A DNA stretch of 64,000 nt from Crotophaga sulcirostris. Taxonomy: Eukaryota; Chordata; Aves; Cuculiformes; Crotophagidae. The DNA is taken from NCBI GenBank assembly GCA_013397455.1, contig VYZB01000078.1, positions 136,723 through 200,722 of the forward strand, written 5' to 3'. The translations under genes were made by a program, and so were the position numbers. The notes below the pieces were generated by a model, which had not been told where the DNA came from, searched no databases, and was given only the letters and a program-made list of their open reading frames with translations. Positions 37,301-50,430 of this stretch are shown piece after piece; positions within the stretch are counted from its first letter, which is position 1, and every line of letters begins with the position of its first letter.

Positions 37301-39281
37301 AGTTCATCTGTACATCTACCAGACTTTCACAGACACACCATTCTTTGTTCTGATTTTAATTTTATTGTCAGAGTATGTAATAAGAATCATTAAATTTCTC
37401 TCAGGTACCTATTACTTCTCCAAACTGTTTAAGATTTTATTGGTTCTTTCTTTAGTTTAACTCTAAAGACAGACGTCAAGAACCATCCTTTGCAACGTGT
37501 TCTATATTCAGTATGTCATCCTGATAGCGTACTTTATCTATTTCACATTGTTTTCCATGCTTCCTTGGAAAAAGTCCATTTTTCACCAATAACCCATCTA
37601 TACAAATTACACCACAGAATGAAGTATTGCTCACAGCCATGCCTGAAGTCATTCAGTCAGCCACAGCAAAGAAATTAAGCAATGAAATTTATTTCACTTG
37701 TGGCGCCACGTTAAGAGACGCATTCAAAAATACATTTGCAAGAAATAACAGCAGCTTTATTGAATCTAGTAAGTTATGAGCAATTCTGCATGTGCTAGTA
37801 GATGTTGCCATTTACAATAATAAATAATTATTCACACAAAGAGCCTACACCAGAGCAGATATCTGTAACTCATAAGACTACTGTTTCTTCCTTGCTTATG
37901 AGTGAGAGGTTTCCAGTTACTTGCTCAGATTATTAAAAATGGAGAGGTCAAACAGAAAAATAGTGGAAACTGGCGAGAAAAATAACTATACCTCCTCTGA
38001 AGGCAGTAGATTAGGACAGGAGTTTTCATTTGCTCAAAACAGTGTTATTTTTAAGTAAATATTAATCTTCAGTTGATAACATCTATCCTGCAATGCCAAA
38101 TGACTTTGAAACTAAGTTTACCATCCATCTATACTTCTTACCTGCTGCAGCTTTTGGTCCAATTTGAAGTTGTTCAACTACTTTACTCAGCGAAAACCTC
38201 AGTGTGTGGACTAAATATTAAGATATACTCTGGAACGTGCTGTCCTGCACTGTCAAGGAGCCTCAGAAGTGTCTTCATGCATCCCATCTACTGCTGCAAC
38301 ATTACCTTGATCTGGCAGAGCAAAAAGCCACTTGCCACACATTGGCCATATTGTTTGCTAGAAGCCTGCACTTAGACTGCGTTTATGCTGTCCACCAAGA
38401 CATTGTGAGGCACAGAGCAGGATTTGGGGAAGCTTCATACCTTTTCCAGGCTTAGATAAAATCAGGCATAGGCAATAAGACCTGAAGATAAATAAGAAGA
38501 GAAGCATTATTTTTGCTGTCTGAACCTGCCTCCTCTCCGTCTTTAACAACAAAAATCCCCCAGATTTATGTTGTGTTACTATCAATAAAATAATATTCCC
38601 TACTGCATGCATGATTTTCAAGCAAATTTATCAATGTTTCCTAGGGTAAAGAGTATTAGCAGTAAACCACGATGGAGGTCCCTGGCAGGTCCCTAGAGCT
38701 CTACTTATTTCACGTGTCCACTTGCACACACACGTAACACTCCCTAGAGGCCACCCAAACTCAGTCTGGTGGTAAACAATAACAAGAGATCCACCTACTT
38801 CACAGGCATGATTGCATCTTTTGATGCAAAACACATTAGCAGGGATTCAATCTCCAGACACACAAATCATACAGTGACTTCTGTCTATTCAGAAATTTAA
38901 GTGTGATTGAGTCATTGGAAACAGTACGGAGTGCTGTGACTGGTGCAACAGCAAAAGACACCTTAAAAGCAATTGTGTTATTTTCTTAGTGTTTAAATTA
39001 TGTGAAAAGAACTTCAGCCTGACAAAGAAAACATTCAAAAATTGCCAAATTTAGAATTATTATTGCTTGCTACTATCCAGCCATTAACTCCATGACTGAC
39101 GTATTTTCCTGCAGTCAACCTTGATCCTGAGAAATATTTTGGTGAAGGGAGCAGAAGCTCTGACTGCATTGTCCACGATCTCAGAAAAGTAACCGAAAAT
39201 AACAAGGACCTCAGCATTTGCTAAAGAAAGTAAGAAAAATATTATTCTTCTCTTATTAGAATGTTACTCTATCATTGCAGG

Positions 39282-39329
39282 ATTACTCACCTGTTATTAG
39301 ACTATATTACTCACCTATTATTAGCCTGT
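39282..39329. repeat. 24-bp tandem duplication
   Basis: 'attactcacctgttattag' at 39282 recurs as 'attactcacctattattag' at 39306, with a 24-base period and few differences. Confidence 0.85.
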
Positions 39330-40675
39330 TAGCATCTGTAATGCTGAAGTCAGGTGCCAAGACTACTCAGAAGGCAATGGAAAACTGAAATTTTCTATCA
39401 TTTCTGTTCAACTCGAGCAGACTTGAATTTGTTTTTCACTGAATCTTTATTCTCAGAAGTTTCTTTGGATGGTACAATTACACACTGGAATTTTGTGCAT
39501 AGAATTTAGCAAGCCTTTAATGTGCAGCATAAAGAGAATGATTTCGGTACTCTTTGCAGTCGGTTATCACAACAGACTATTTCTGATTGGCTGGAAACAA
39601 TTCTCTGATGACATCAAAAAATCAGGGCTGCACTGTCAACCCTGGTTGAGTGTACATATGTCTGGGATTTGAGGTTTGGTTCAGCATCAGTCCAGAAAAA
39701 TAAAAACAGAGGGGTACAAGGAGAGAGGAAGTGATCTGAAGCACATAGGGCTGATCAGAATAAATTGTCTTCATTAAAGATTTCTCTAAAACTACCACTC
39801 ACAAAGAAAAATATTGGGTCAAATGAGCCTTGCATGGGCAAAACTCTCATTTGCTTCAGCAACTGCCTCTTAATATAAACCATTTCCACACATGGACCTC
39901 TCTCTCTACATCTGTGTTTTTAATACCTTGCCATTTGCACTCATGTTCCTTCAGGCAAAACTCAGCTTTTGGTTACACAAGTGGAAATGCAGTAGCTTTT
40001 CTCTGTATTAACATTAGTATAGTGAAGAGCAGAATTTGACCTAAAACTCTGAAACAATTTTTATATGTATTTTTACTGGTGTGTCAGCAAAGTATAACAA
40101 ATACCCTGCCAGCAAAATTCCCGTGGAAAGAACAAGAATACAAAGCCTGTTCTGAAAGGGATTGTTTCCAGCACTGTAACCAATTTCACGGCTGACAACA
40201 CACACATCTACCAGCAGATAAGCAAAGAAAATATGCTTGTGTGATTAACTACATCTCTGATGCACTGCACAATGCATGAGTTGCACTTTTCCCTTCTCTT
40301 AACTTCAGAGCTACTTAGCAAGCCTCTTCCCATTAGATTCAACAATTTTCTGTTAGGTTATTGTGAACAGGTCTTGTATGCAATGAAGCATTTCAGATCA
40401 CAAGAGCGATGCCTGAAAATCTAGTGGGAGACTATACAAGCATTTCAAACAAAACAGAGTTCTCCAGTGTTCTTAATCTGGAGTCATCCCTAAGTGAAGT
40501 GGAGTCACCATAAGCAAAGTTTTGGCCACTTCTCTCACAATAAGCTGCTTTCAAATACCATAAAAGTCATGGTACTTATCGCTTCAGCACTCCTGACACA
40601 TTGTAGAAGTAGCCCTTATGAACATGCCCCAGGATCTTCTCAAGTTTTTTTTTTTGAAGAATTTCAAGAACATCA

Positions 40676-40732
40676 TATATAATATTTAATTTTAGCTTTA
40701 ATTTTAATTTTTAATTTAACTTTAAATAGTAG
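40676..40732. repeat. AT-rich low-complexity tract
   Basis: Repeated words of the type TTTAATTTTAA run through this tract, with almost no G or C. It is an irregular low-complexity repeat. Confidence 0.7.
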
Positions 40733-43700
40733 ATATTACGTAAAGCTATATAAAATTTTCTTCCTAAAGAAAATAATCTTTAATCTCTTGTTTTATTCTG
40801 TTAATTTGCTTAAGTGTCCATCAGATAATGTAAAATAAAACTATCAGTAAAACTACAGAAGTGATAATGAAAAGAAAGTAAACAGCACTATGAGTCCAAT
40901 CTAAGAACACCTTGCAGGGAAAGGGAGAAGATTTATCTGGGCATATTATTCTGGTTTAAGCCCTTTTCCAACAGCAATGACTTTGGAGAATTTCTGGTTT
41001 AGTATCATCTCCAAATGGTCATTTTCCATGGGGCTGAAATTGTTCCTACTGAAAAGGAGCCCAGAGAGTAAAAGATCAGAAAATCCATGCTGCATCCCAC
41101 CATCTACATTCATTTGGCCAAGGATAGTGTTAAATGATATGAAAAGTGCTGACAAATATATTTGTCACAAATAATGTTGTTCTCCCAATATACAAACTGG
41201 ACTCTGTACAAGCAGCTTCTACAGAGGAAAACATACTATGGTTGAAGTAATTTCTGCTGGATAAAACTATGTTTAGAATTCATTGTCTTGTTTTAACATT
41301 ACATTTTGGAAAGTATGCGAACAATGATTTCATACCTAAGGCTAAATATTCTCTATGTAAAGTCAGCTATGCCAGCCAACTAGTTTCTTGCTGATAATGC
41401 CTGTTTTGGTCATGAAGGTTAATACGTATAATAACAATAAAAATTCCTGTTAGTGGTTTAAGTTGCGTCCAGCAGCTCATTGTCAGTGGTACGGCTTTAC
41501 CATCACTCTTGTCCGCTCACTTCTAATTCTCCAACAATGCTTGCCCAGCATATACTTCCTGTCACCAAATTGCTGCCAGTGGCCACTCTCCAGAAATCAC
41601 TGCATTTCTGGGACACTTTCTCATGTGAAATAGTCCTGTATTGATGATCTGGTAGAATATTTTTCGATAACGAGATCATGAGGAGCATTCATGACATTCT
41701 GTCATGCAAGAAGTGTGAAAGATAACTGATTTTGAGATGATGTAGGGTATGAGAGGGGCTAGAACAAAGTTCTGATAAGTTCTAGGTATTCTGGAATTTA
41801 GGGCAAAGTCAGTTTGAGGCTTCAAGACTCTGAATTTTGATTCCACACAATTAGAAAAAAATTATATTTCCAACTCCCTGAGAATCAGAAATGTAACAAT
41901 ACTTCAACTGAAATTATTTTTAAAGTGCTTTTGTTATTTAATTTCAAAACAATCACTGCTTTATTTTCTTTTACTTCATGCTTGTCATATTTTTACAACA
42001 TAATAATAAAAATATTCCTTAATTTTTTTTTTAAATGCACTAAGGGCAGCTACTACATAATACCGAGTGAATCATCTTGTCTTGTCTCTACATCAAAGTG
42101 TCTCCAGCTCATGGAGAAATGCTAAATTTTGACAGTGATATTTTGATATGTAGAGTGAGAAAATAAGCTTCTGGTGCACTAACAGGAGAAACAGCTGTTT
42201 TCAATATCTCTGAATATTTTTCTGAGGACACTAGAAACTAACACGGCAACATCTGTAAACTGAGCATGTCTATAATATCCTGCTTTGCAGGTTGAAATCT
42301 ACAGCACATCATCACTGCAGCTGATCATAAACAACTTGAAGTGCAACAATAGTTTCAGATGATGCGCTCCAACTGCATTTAAAATGCTGGCATCTGCTAA
42401 AGTAAATCCAACAAGATTGAGATAAAAGGTTAAAATCATCACATTAATAATTTTTTTATATTATTCTTGTAGTAAGTTATATAACACAGTTTCTTTGTCA
42501 CGCTTCTATAGAAACGTTTGTTGGAAAATGAAGTCAAAGCCTGAAGAAAATTAATAGAAGTAATATAAGTGTGTGAATCACTTCCTATTGAAAACTAGGA
42601 CGAATTTTGGTTTCCTGGTCCTGTAGGTAAACTGGCACTGGTTTTGCAGTCTTGAAACTGTTGTTATCCATGCACTGGAGCTTTTCTTTCTGGACCATGG
42701 ACTATTAGAAATAGGAAAAATGTTCTGTCATCTTGAGGTAAAGGTAACACGACACATAAATGACAGGTGAACGTGTTGGTTAAAATTCAAGTATACAAGT
42801 ATTCTTTTAACTATGGTCTTGTCTTTGAGTTATATCTCCAATGTTTCAAGTGAAAGTATCTCAAATGTAGAATTCATTGAAAAGACTTGGCCAAACTCAA
42901 CTGAAGAAAAACATGTTGTGTTACAGCTTTAACTATGAGTCTGCAAAAGGAAAATAATGTTTTGGGTTTTTTTCCCCTAGCGTGTTCTACAGCACTTGTA
43001 TTCTATTTGGAAGGGCTATCTTTCCCACTTGTCTTCAAGACTGTTCACAGTTGGAGGCGGTAGTGAAATCTGGGCTAGTGATCTCAAGTAGCACAGAGAA
43101 TGCTTTTCCTTTTTGCTGCTTGCTGTCAGATTTTAATTATATGCTACTATTTCAGATCCAGAGGAAACTGTCATGTTAATTCGTCAGGCATATTAAGACT
43201 TAGTCTCTTGCTTTTCTGTAGGGAATACATACTGCCATGTCTACACAAGGAATAGCCTCTGAAGCCTGTGCTCCAAGCTTTAGGCCAAGGGTGAACACCA
43301 TCTGATATGATGAGCTGTATTCCAGGTTGCTCAGGGACTGAGAGATGAAAGATATATATTACAGGCTTCTGAAAAGAGGGAAGTCAAGACTGCCTGGGTT
43401 ATGGCAGATTAACTAAGGTCCCACTGTTCCACTGGCAGACATGGCTAGGCTGCATATGAAGATACATCCCAAGACAACCTGGTGGTTTTAGGCTATTGTC
43501 TTGTAGTTCATGGGGCATTTGGCCACAGCCAATGTCTTTACTGCTTATGAACTGTATAGTTTGTGAGTCACAGATTGGTCACCCTGCTAGAAAATCACCA
43601 GCTTCCAAGGTCTCCCTCTGTGGTTTTTCAGGAGATATTATAAATCAGAGAGAGTTTGATGTCTATGACCTCCTCCCATATTTCTACGTTCTCATTTCTG

Positions 43701-44252
43701 TAGGTATTGAAGCACTGGTGCAGACATCATCTCGATTTCAAAGCTGCACCAGGATAATTGCATGCAAAAATGCATTTCTTTGCCTAACCCAGATGGCCGC
43801 ATAAGCTTGCAAAGTCCAGATCCACTTGCTGTCATTCAGCCAGCCATTCATTCAGCACTTACTGTAACTCATGTCTCAATTCCTTGATGCTTCGATGGCC
43901 CTTGTATCCCATTTTGCACTCAAAAACGCCCCAGGAAATTTGCACAGGTGTTTTGGCGATGTGGGCTGAGAGGAGAGGAAGGCATGCTATCAAAACAAAA
44001 AGGACAGGAATAAAATGTCAGAATTCAGACAAACAGTTCAACAAATATTACACCCATTCAAAAATAACAACAAAATCCCCAAAGAAATCGCCCAAACTAC
44101 CACCATGACAACAACAACAAAAAAACAAAACCAAAAGAAAAATATCTCCTAAAGTCTTGGTGGTTTTAAAACGGAAGTGTTTGTCATTGTCCAACTTTTA
44201 AAAAGCAAAAAGCTGCTTGAGCCTGTTTGTTAATCACTGAATGGGTTAGAAT

Positions 44253-44285
44253 GAATCTCTAAGATTCTCTAAGAATCTCTAAGAA
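44253..44285. repeat. Short tandem repeat, 10-11 bp unit
   Basis: The unit GAATCTCTAA occurs about three times in a row with small changes ('gaatctctaa', 'gattctctaa', 'gaatctctaa'). Confidence 0.75.
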
Positions 44286-47200
44286 AGCTAAGGCTCTCAT
44301 GGTGACAAACTTTTCAAAACATCAACCAACAAGTAAGATTTCTTTAAATAAATCATTTAAAGGTTTGTCCCTGTCTGTGTCTATGTCCATCTGTGTATGG
44401 CCAGTAGAGACAGCCTATTTAGAGCTGAAAGGAAGCCCGTGAGTTGATAAGAGTTCTGCAGTTGAACATTTGGGAGTGTCTTGGAGATCTGCATAGGCAA
44501 GCTACCCTACAGCATTTGAGTCAAAAGGCAGGTTTCGAGGAAGATCCGAAGCTTTATGCTGGGAAACGAACGTATTCTTTAGAGTGTGCAAGAAGAACTT
44601 CTATTTTAAAGAATTTTGTATTTAGAGGTATTTAAAAAAAACAGTACTATTTCACATAGAGGAACAGTGGAATAATAAGTGAAGCAATTTGTAAAAATAA
44701 TAATATAAACAATGTAATGGATTTAATTGAGTTATATGTAAGGTACATTAAGCAAAAGATTCTGTACCAAAATTCCCTTCTGACAAGGTTTTCTATAGTC
44801 TTATCAGAGTAGTAAAAGTGAGTTAATCCAAGCTTCTGCCTCTGTGAAGAATACCCAATTTTTCAGACATTGCTGTTCATCATAGAAAGATAACCCATGG
44901 ACAGTGTGACAGAATGAACTAAGTACCCAACATGACACCATCAAAGAGTCTTTTAGCCACTGAGTGATGTATGAGACCATTGCCTCAACATCTTAACTTG
45001 CCTTTGCCCTTTTTAAACATCATTAAACTCTACAGGGTAGCATTTCTTTATCTTGCAGTATTTGCAAGTAATTAATCTCTGTGATTTCTTCTCAGCAGCT
45101 TGTGAAACCTGCTACAGGCCGAACATTCTCAGTTTGGGCTCTTACAAGCCATAAAAATGGTCTGCTATAAAAATCCTCTATTAAATGTATGCAGATTTCT
45201 TTGAGTCAATCTTTTTTCAAATCCTGCTACACTAAATCAAGATATACGGACACATAATTATCATACCTACAAAAAGTTCTATTAAACAAGTAATAACACT
45301 CCAAATATTTATCTTTTACTTTTAAAAAAAAACTTTGTTATTAAAAAAAGCAAATGTGAGTCAAAACCCGATTAATTTATAGCCAAAATGATTTAATGCA
45401 TAGCAACTATGTTCTGGATATAAATATTGCTCTCTGTAACACCATATATTAAGTACTTGACACAGTATGTATGGTAACTATTCCCAGTATTTTTCCTTCT
45501 TTGATGGTAACAAATATTGAAAACAATTAAAGGGAACCATACAAACACTCACAACTAAATACTGTGTATAAAAATAAGGACACTGTGATTTGTCCCATAC
45601 AGTACTTAAACATAAGAGTATCCCTCTGATCCTGCTGAGCAACAAGTGAAGTCTGATTCTACATGATCTAGTTATTACTTTGAAGAATGAAGCATTTGTT
45701 GGCCTATGGCAAAGAGTAATGGAGTGGAGGGGATTGGACTATACAGCTATTTGAATGTGATTAGATGGCAAATGTGTATGAGGAAAGAGAGTAGTTATAG
45801 CAATGTTGGTTTCTGCTACTTAAGGGCTGCAAAGAAACATGTTGGAACTCTTTCTAGGTTGGTTAGGCAGTCCATGTGACCAACACTGACCCTGTGATGT
45901 ATGAAATTTATCCGGGAAATGTCGGAATAAGAAATATTAATAGGACCTCCTTACTCTAGGGAACAAAGAGTCTTCTGCTGAGTCTGGTAGGTGAGAGCTA
46001 AGGCACTGGAAGTCCTGGTATGAATGGGATGTAGAAGTATAAATAGGAAAGTTTATTTTTATGTCACAAATTTTAACCAGAGGCTGCTAGAGCCAAAACT
46101 CTTTCACCTTGCAAGACCATAGAAGCTACTGAGCCAAAATACGTTCCTGATATCAAGAACCTTAGAAGCTCCATCATTGCATTAGATACTGTAAGTCTCT
46201 TTGCTTTGGTGAAAGAGAATACATCTGCCTGGGATGTTATTCTGTGAGCATGGCTGAGAGGTGGTGAGCGGCAGCTGCTGCTAAGACTGATAAAGGTGTT
46301 ACCATTATACCACATTTCCACCATCTGCTTGTTCAATCCAAGTGCTGCTTCTCACTAAATATATCAATTTTAAGGTCTTTAGGGTTGAAACCAGTCCTTT
46401 AATTTTACAAATTGGATGCACACCATTTTATGTGGCAAACTTTCCAACTGTTTGGGACTTGCAGATATTTCTGAAGTAGCAATGGAGCAGCCTTGGCACC
46501 AGATGTCTCTTCAGAACTGTCAAATATGTATAAAGCCACTCTATTCTATCTACTGTGACAATTAAAAATTTCTTTCATCCTGTGTAGGCTACAAAATACA
46601 CATTGCAGCTGTTTGCTTCTATGGAAAGTAAAGACTCTGCAAGTACTTTCTTCCTGACAAGCTTCGTAACGGCTTAGTGATGATTCAGTCACTTCACCAA
46701 AGAAGAAGAGATCCTATGCAATGCATAAATTCTGCTGAGACCCTGCACAGTCTGTGAACTCTAAACGATCCCTTGCAGAACACCATAACAATCAAAACAG
46801 TTGGAACAAGTAAAGCCATTATTATTCTTCACAGAATCTCCACAATACTCACAGGCCCAGTCAATAGTAAGAATTGAATAAGACAAAATATGCATTTTGT
46901 AATTCCAGTTATTGAGATATTGTTTGACAAAAGCAAACAAAAATAATCCTTTCAGTTTTCAACTAAAAAATGTGTTTTCAGATTACTGCAAAGCCTCCCA
47001 CTAAACATTCTGCTCCAAGAAACTTCCAGGATGCAACACAAGCTGAATAGTTCCCAAGCACTTTGTATTTTTTTGGCAATTTAATATCACTTAAAAAGTA
47101 AAGGTTATGGTTCTGGCACTTGTACAGGCAATTGCAGTTTAATCATATTTTAATAATTATAACTCAAGATTGTAAATGAAACAAACATGGAGGTGTGGAA

Positions 47201-48427
47201 GTTTCAGTAAATTATGCTGGCTTGAGTTTGGATCAGGAGCTGGGAACCCAGGGCACACCGGTAAACAGCAGAGCACACTAAACCTACAAATATTCCCTCA
47301 CATGCAAGGATTTTAAACAAAGGACTTCAAATACATTCAACACTATTGGAGAGAAAAGGCAAATGTTAAAAAATATCGATTTTAAAAGCTGACAGTCTGA
47401 GTAGTGTGACTACCAGCGTGTAGTGTGCACTTCTATTAGCTCTAAACCCAGACCTCCTCCTACAGCTGGAGTATCAGATTAAGTTAGGCAGCTGTGATGC
47501 CTCCACAGGTCTTTGTCTAGGTTTATGGCAATCCGGCTCCTGGCCACGCTGATCTCTTCTCTCCAAGATGAATTCCAGCAGATTTACCATCAAGTTGTTT
47601 GACTATCACCATATTGCTGCTACTTATCCTGTCTCTTCATTACCACTGCCAGCTACTGTGTTGGAGAGGATAATCTTTTACCGTTGGCAGCTTTCCTAAA
47701 CTACTTTTATTCATGACTTTCCAGACTTGGATACTAGTGGTTTATTTTTTCAACATCCACCTGGCATGTCATTTGAATGAGAGTGTCCCAAAGTCCTACA
47801 TAATACCCACACAAATAAGGTTTGGCCCTTCCAAACATCCCTCCTTGCCTACCAGCCGATACCAATGCAAGAATGAAGTGATTGGTTTGTTTTTTTTTTT
47901 CAACTCAACAGCTTTCTGCCATGGGTACCACAGTCTTGTCAGCATTTCTCTTGAAGCAGATTACGTCCAATGGAAAATGCTTATCTCCTCCTCTACTTCC
48001 CAGAAGATTTTCTTGTTCGATCTTTGCCTTCCACAACCAAAATCAGAACCACATTCCCTGTCCCAGAACCTTTTCTGAATGGCAGAACTGTCTCTGAAAA
48101 AAACACATAATAAATTGTAGTATAAAATCCAGTGTGGATCAGTGCACAGAGATTGCCTGAGTCATAAGAGCAGTGGGAATGGATGACTTTTACCTTTGCA
48201 CACAGGCTTTTTCAAAGTCCCCATTCTGAGATAGTGTGAGAGAAAGTACTCAACTAAACGTGACCCTAATTTTGCAATTATGGTGACTTTTTACCAAGTT
48301 GTGTAATTCCAGAGTCCAGGACACGTGCTCTGGGCAAGTGGAGAAGCAAACTCAAAGAAGTGTCTCCTGTTTAAAGACATCTCCTCAAGGTTTCTGCTGT
48401 TCTTAAATACTACCTAGCTTTTCTTAC

Positions 48428-48441
48428 GCACACACACACAT
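48428..48441. repeat. Short (CA)n tract
   Basis: About six CA dinucleotides follow 'cttacg'. Minor microsatellite. Confidence 0.7.
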
Positions 48442-48633
48442 TGAAAGGCCCGCATAGCCTCCAGCTTTCCTGTGATCTTCCTCTCTCTCAATTCTTTTTA
48501 TATATATGTAAGAGTGTGAGGAAATAGCACAGAGGCGTGAGTCCTCGGATCGCCTCTGCAACCCCCGAAAAGCAAGAAGCAGATGTAGGACAGGAGGCTG
48601 CAGCAGGACCGGGTTTGTCTTGCACGGGCCTGA

Positions 48634-49146
48634 GTGTTCATGGAGTTATTCCTCTGCGGGATTATGGAAATTTTCCTCTGTCTTCCCCATAGTCCTCTGG
48701 CTGATGTTGCTCATCACCCTTGTGCGCACGGGTGTGCACCTCCGAGAGGATTTTCTGTTTTCCTCCTCCTACCCCTGCTTGTAATTACCAACACAGAGTC
48801 CGAGGGAATGAAGAAGGAGGGAGAGCTCCAAAGGGGCCTACCGCCAATTCAATGGGGCTTTGATTTAACAGCTCCGAGCCCTTTGAAAACATTTTGCCAA
48901 GAAAAGCTTGCCATCAACACGTATAATCTCTTATCAGGGGCCATTGAAAGCCTGGGCTCCGAGGTTAATTCTCCCATCGCAACGAGTTTCAATCAGTTCA
49001 AAACTCACATCGAGATGAAAGCTGCGAAGCCTTCTCGCCCGGTTTGTCCCGCAAAGCCCAGTGAGATCAACCGACTGGGGAGGATTAGGGCATGCTCATC
49101 TGCTGGCTCTCCAGCAGGACGGGCAGGCTCAAAAGAAAAACAATAA
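48634..49146 (+). other. 170-codon open frame overlapping a candidate conserved element; not recognised
   Basis: The frame opens at ATG 48634 and ends before 49147. Its second half, from about residue 60, reads like mixed globular protein (for example PPIQWGFDLTAPSPLKTFCQ) rather than the Pro/Arg-rich text of CpG-island frames. I see no domain, signal peptide or homologue I can name. The first 50 residues are hydrophobic and Cys/His-containing. The DNA also carries TCF-like, homeodomain-like and SOX-like words, so the open frame may be accidental within a regulatory element. Whether it is an exon cannot be settled from the sequence alone. Confidence 0.2.
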
Positions 49147-49250
49147 TTAGGGATAATTGCTTGTGTCCAAACACAGGCATTAAAGCCCCTTTCCCCTTTG
49201 GTACTTTGTGAGCTGGAATGAAAAAGACACCCCCTGTTTTGACAGCTGGG
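48780..49250. promoter_or_regulatory. Candidate conserved non-coding element
   Basis: Complex, repeat-free sequence lies just 5' of the gap and CpG islands. It contains AATAATTAGGGATAATTGC at 49140-49158, two closely spaced TAAT-type homeodomain cores, and 'ggctttgatttaac' near 48856-48869 with a TCF-like CTTTGAT. This texture is common in enhancers of developmental genes. No alignment was possible, so conservation is inferred. Confidence 0.4.
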
Positions 49251-49256
49251 CAGGCG

Positions 49257-49576
49257 NNNNNNNNNNNNNNNNNNNNNNNNNNNNNNNNNNNNNNNNNNNN
49301 NNNNNNNNNNNNNNNNNNNNNNNNNNNNNNNNNNNNNNNNNNNNNNNNNNNNNNNNNNNNNNNNNNNNNNNNNNNNNNNNNNNNNNNNNNNNNNNNNNNN
49401 NNNNNNNNNNNNNNNNNNNNNNNNNNNNNNNNNNNNNNNNNNNNNNNNNNNNNNNNNNNNNNNNNNNNNNNNNNNNNNNNNNNNNNNNNNNNNNNNNNNN
49501 NNNNNNNNNNNNNNNNNNNNNNNNNNNNNNNNNNNNNNNNNNNNNNNNNNNNNNNNNNNNNNNNNNNNNNNNNNNN
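49257..49576. other. Assembly gap of 320 N
   Basis: 320 consecutive unknown bases. The right edge touches a GC-rich minisatellite, so the missing sequence is probably more of that repeat or other very GC-rich DNA. Open frames that cross the gap are meaningless. Confidence 0.99.
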
Positions 49577-49681
49577 AGTGGCGGCTCCGCCCCGACATGG
49601 CCGCGCCGCCCAGAAGTGGCGGCCCCGCCCCGACATGGCCGCACCGCCCAGAGGTGGCGGCCCCGCCCCGAGGCCAGGCGG
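49577..49681. repeat. 38-bp GC-rich minisatellite flanking the gap
   Basis: Two full units (49577-49614 and 49615-49652) differ at only a few bases, and a third partial unit starts at 49653. Each unit contains GGCGGCNCCGCCCC, a GC-box (Sp1-type) on the minus strand in at least the second and third units, and ACATGGCCGC, with a CCAT core on the minus strand. The period is not divisible by three, so each unit shifts frame and the array is not coding. The array is cut by the gap, so its true length is unknown. Confidence 0.85.
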
Positions 49682-50430
49682 TGGCCGCGCCCTTGGCGGT
49701 CCCCGCGCCCCCAGCGCCCGCAACCGGTGCCGCGGGGACCGGGCTCCTCACCCGCACGCTTCGAGGGCAAACGCAGCCCGGGTGGGCCCGGCAAGGCGCC
49801 TCAGACCGGCCGTAACGCACTCGGCGGCATGAGCGAGTGATTAGGGAAACCCACATCCGACAGGGAAGGCCCCTCGGGAAGGAATGTCGGGAAGCGCTGC
49901 AAGCGCAGCTGGGATCCAGATTAATACATTTATCTCACAGAGCTCCTCCCGGCCGCCTCCCGCCTGGTCCCGTCTCCTCCTGCCGCTGCCGCCCGGCACC
50001 AGGGTGGGCTCGGCCCGCGCTCCGCCGCCCCCTCGGGCGAGGAGAACTTTTCAACGAGCCGGGACACTCGGGGCGTTTGTGACATTTGTGAGCCCAGGCT
50101 ACGGCGCTGCGGCGCGGGGCGTGTAAAGCCGATGTGAAAAAAAGAAAAAAAAAAAAGGCAAAAAGGTTTGCTTTTCCATTTGGAAAGCAGAGCAAGGTTG
50201 CGGTGTCTCCCCCCGGAGAAGGAGGCACAGGAGGAGCAGGGGATGTGCAGCAGCGGCCCTTGGGAACGCGAGTCAGGATGCGCCTCTGGAAGCGCTGTAG
50301 GCTGCGGGTGCGGGACCGGCGCAGGGCAGGCTGCGACACCGGGTGTCACACCGCACCGGTCTGGAGGGTGGCGGGTAAAAGGGGGCACGGAGCGCGGTAG
50401 CGTAGCCGGTTCCAGCAGAGCAGACTGCAC
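49577..50430. promoter_or_regulatory. CpG island
   Basis: Very high G+C and dense CG dinucleotides run from the gap to about 50.13 kb, then continue at lower density to about 50.43 kb after an A-rich tract (50137-50156). Multiple GC-box words are present. Open frames on both strands are compositional. A promoter is plausible, but no TATA box, first exon or direction can be assigned. Confidence 0.65.

Larger units (their letters stand above)
33871..48600. other. AT-rich desert without recognised genes
   Basis: About 15 kb of AT-rich sequence has only short open frames (longest about 121 codons, 47713-48078 plus). I found no exon-like frame with a known domain, no LINE 3' end and no tRNA boxes. 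Small tandem repeats and low-complexity tracts within it are listed separately. Confidence 0.5.

Noticed and set aside
49005..49856. Open frames of over 200 codons crossing the N gap
   Set aside because: They owe their length to the unknown bases and to the 38-bp minisatellite, which changes frame with each unit.
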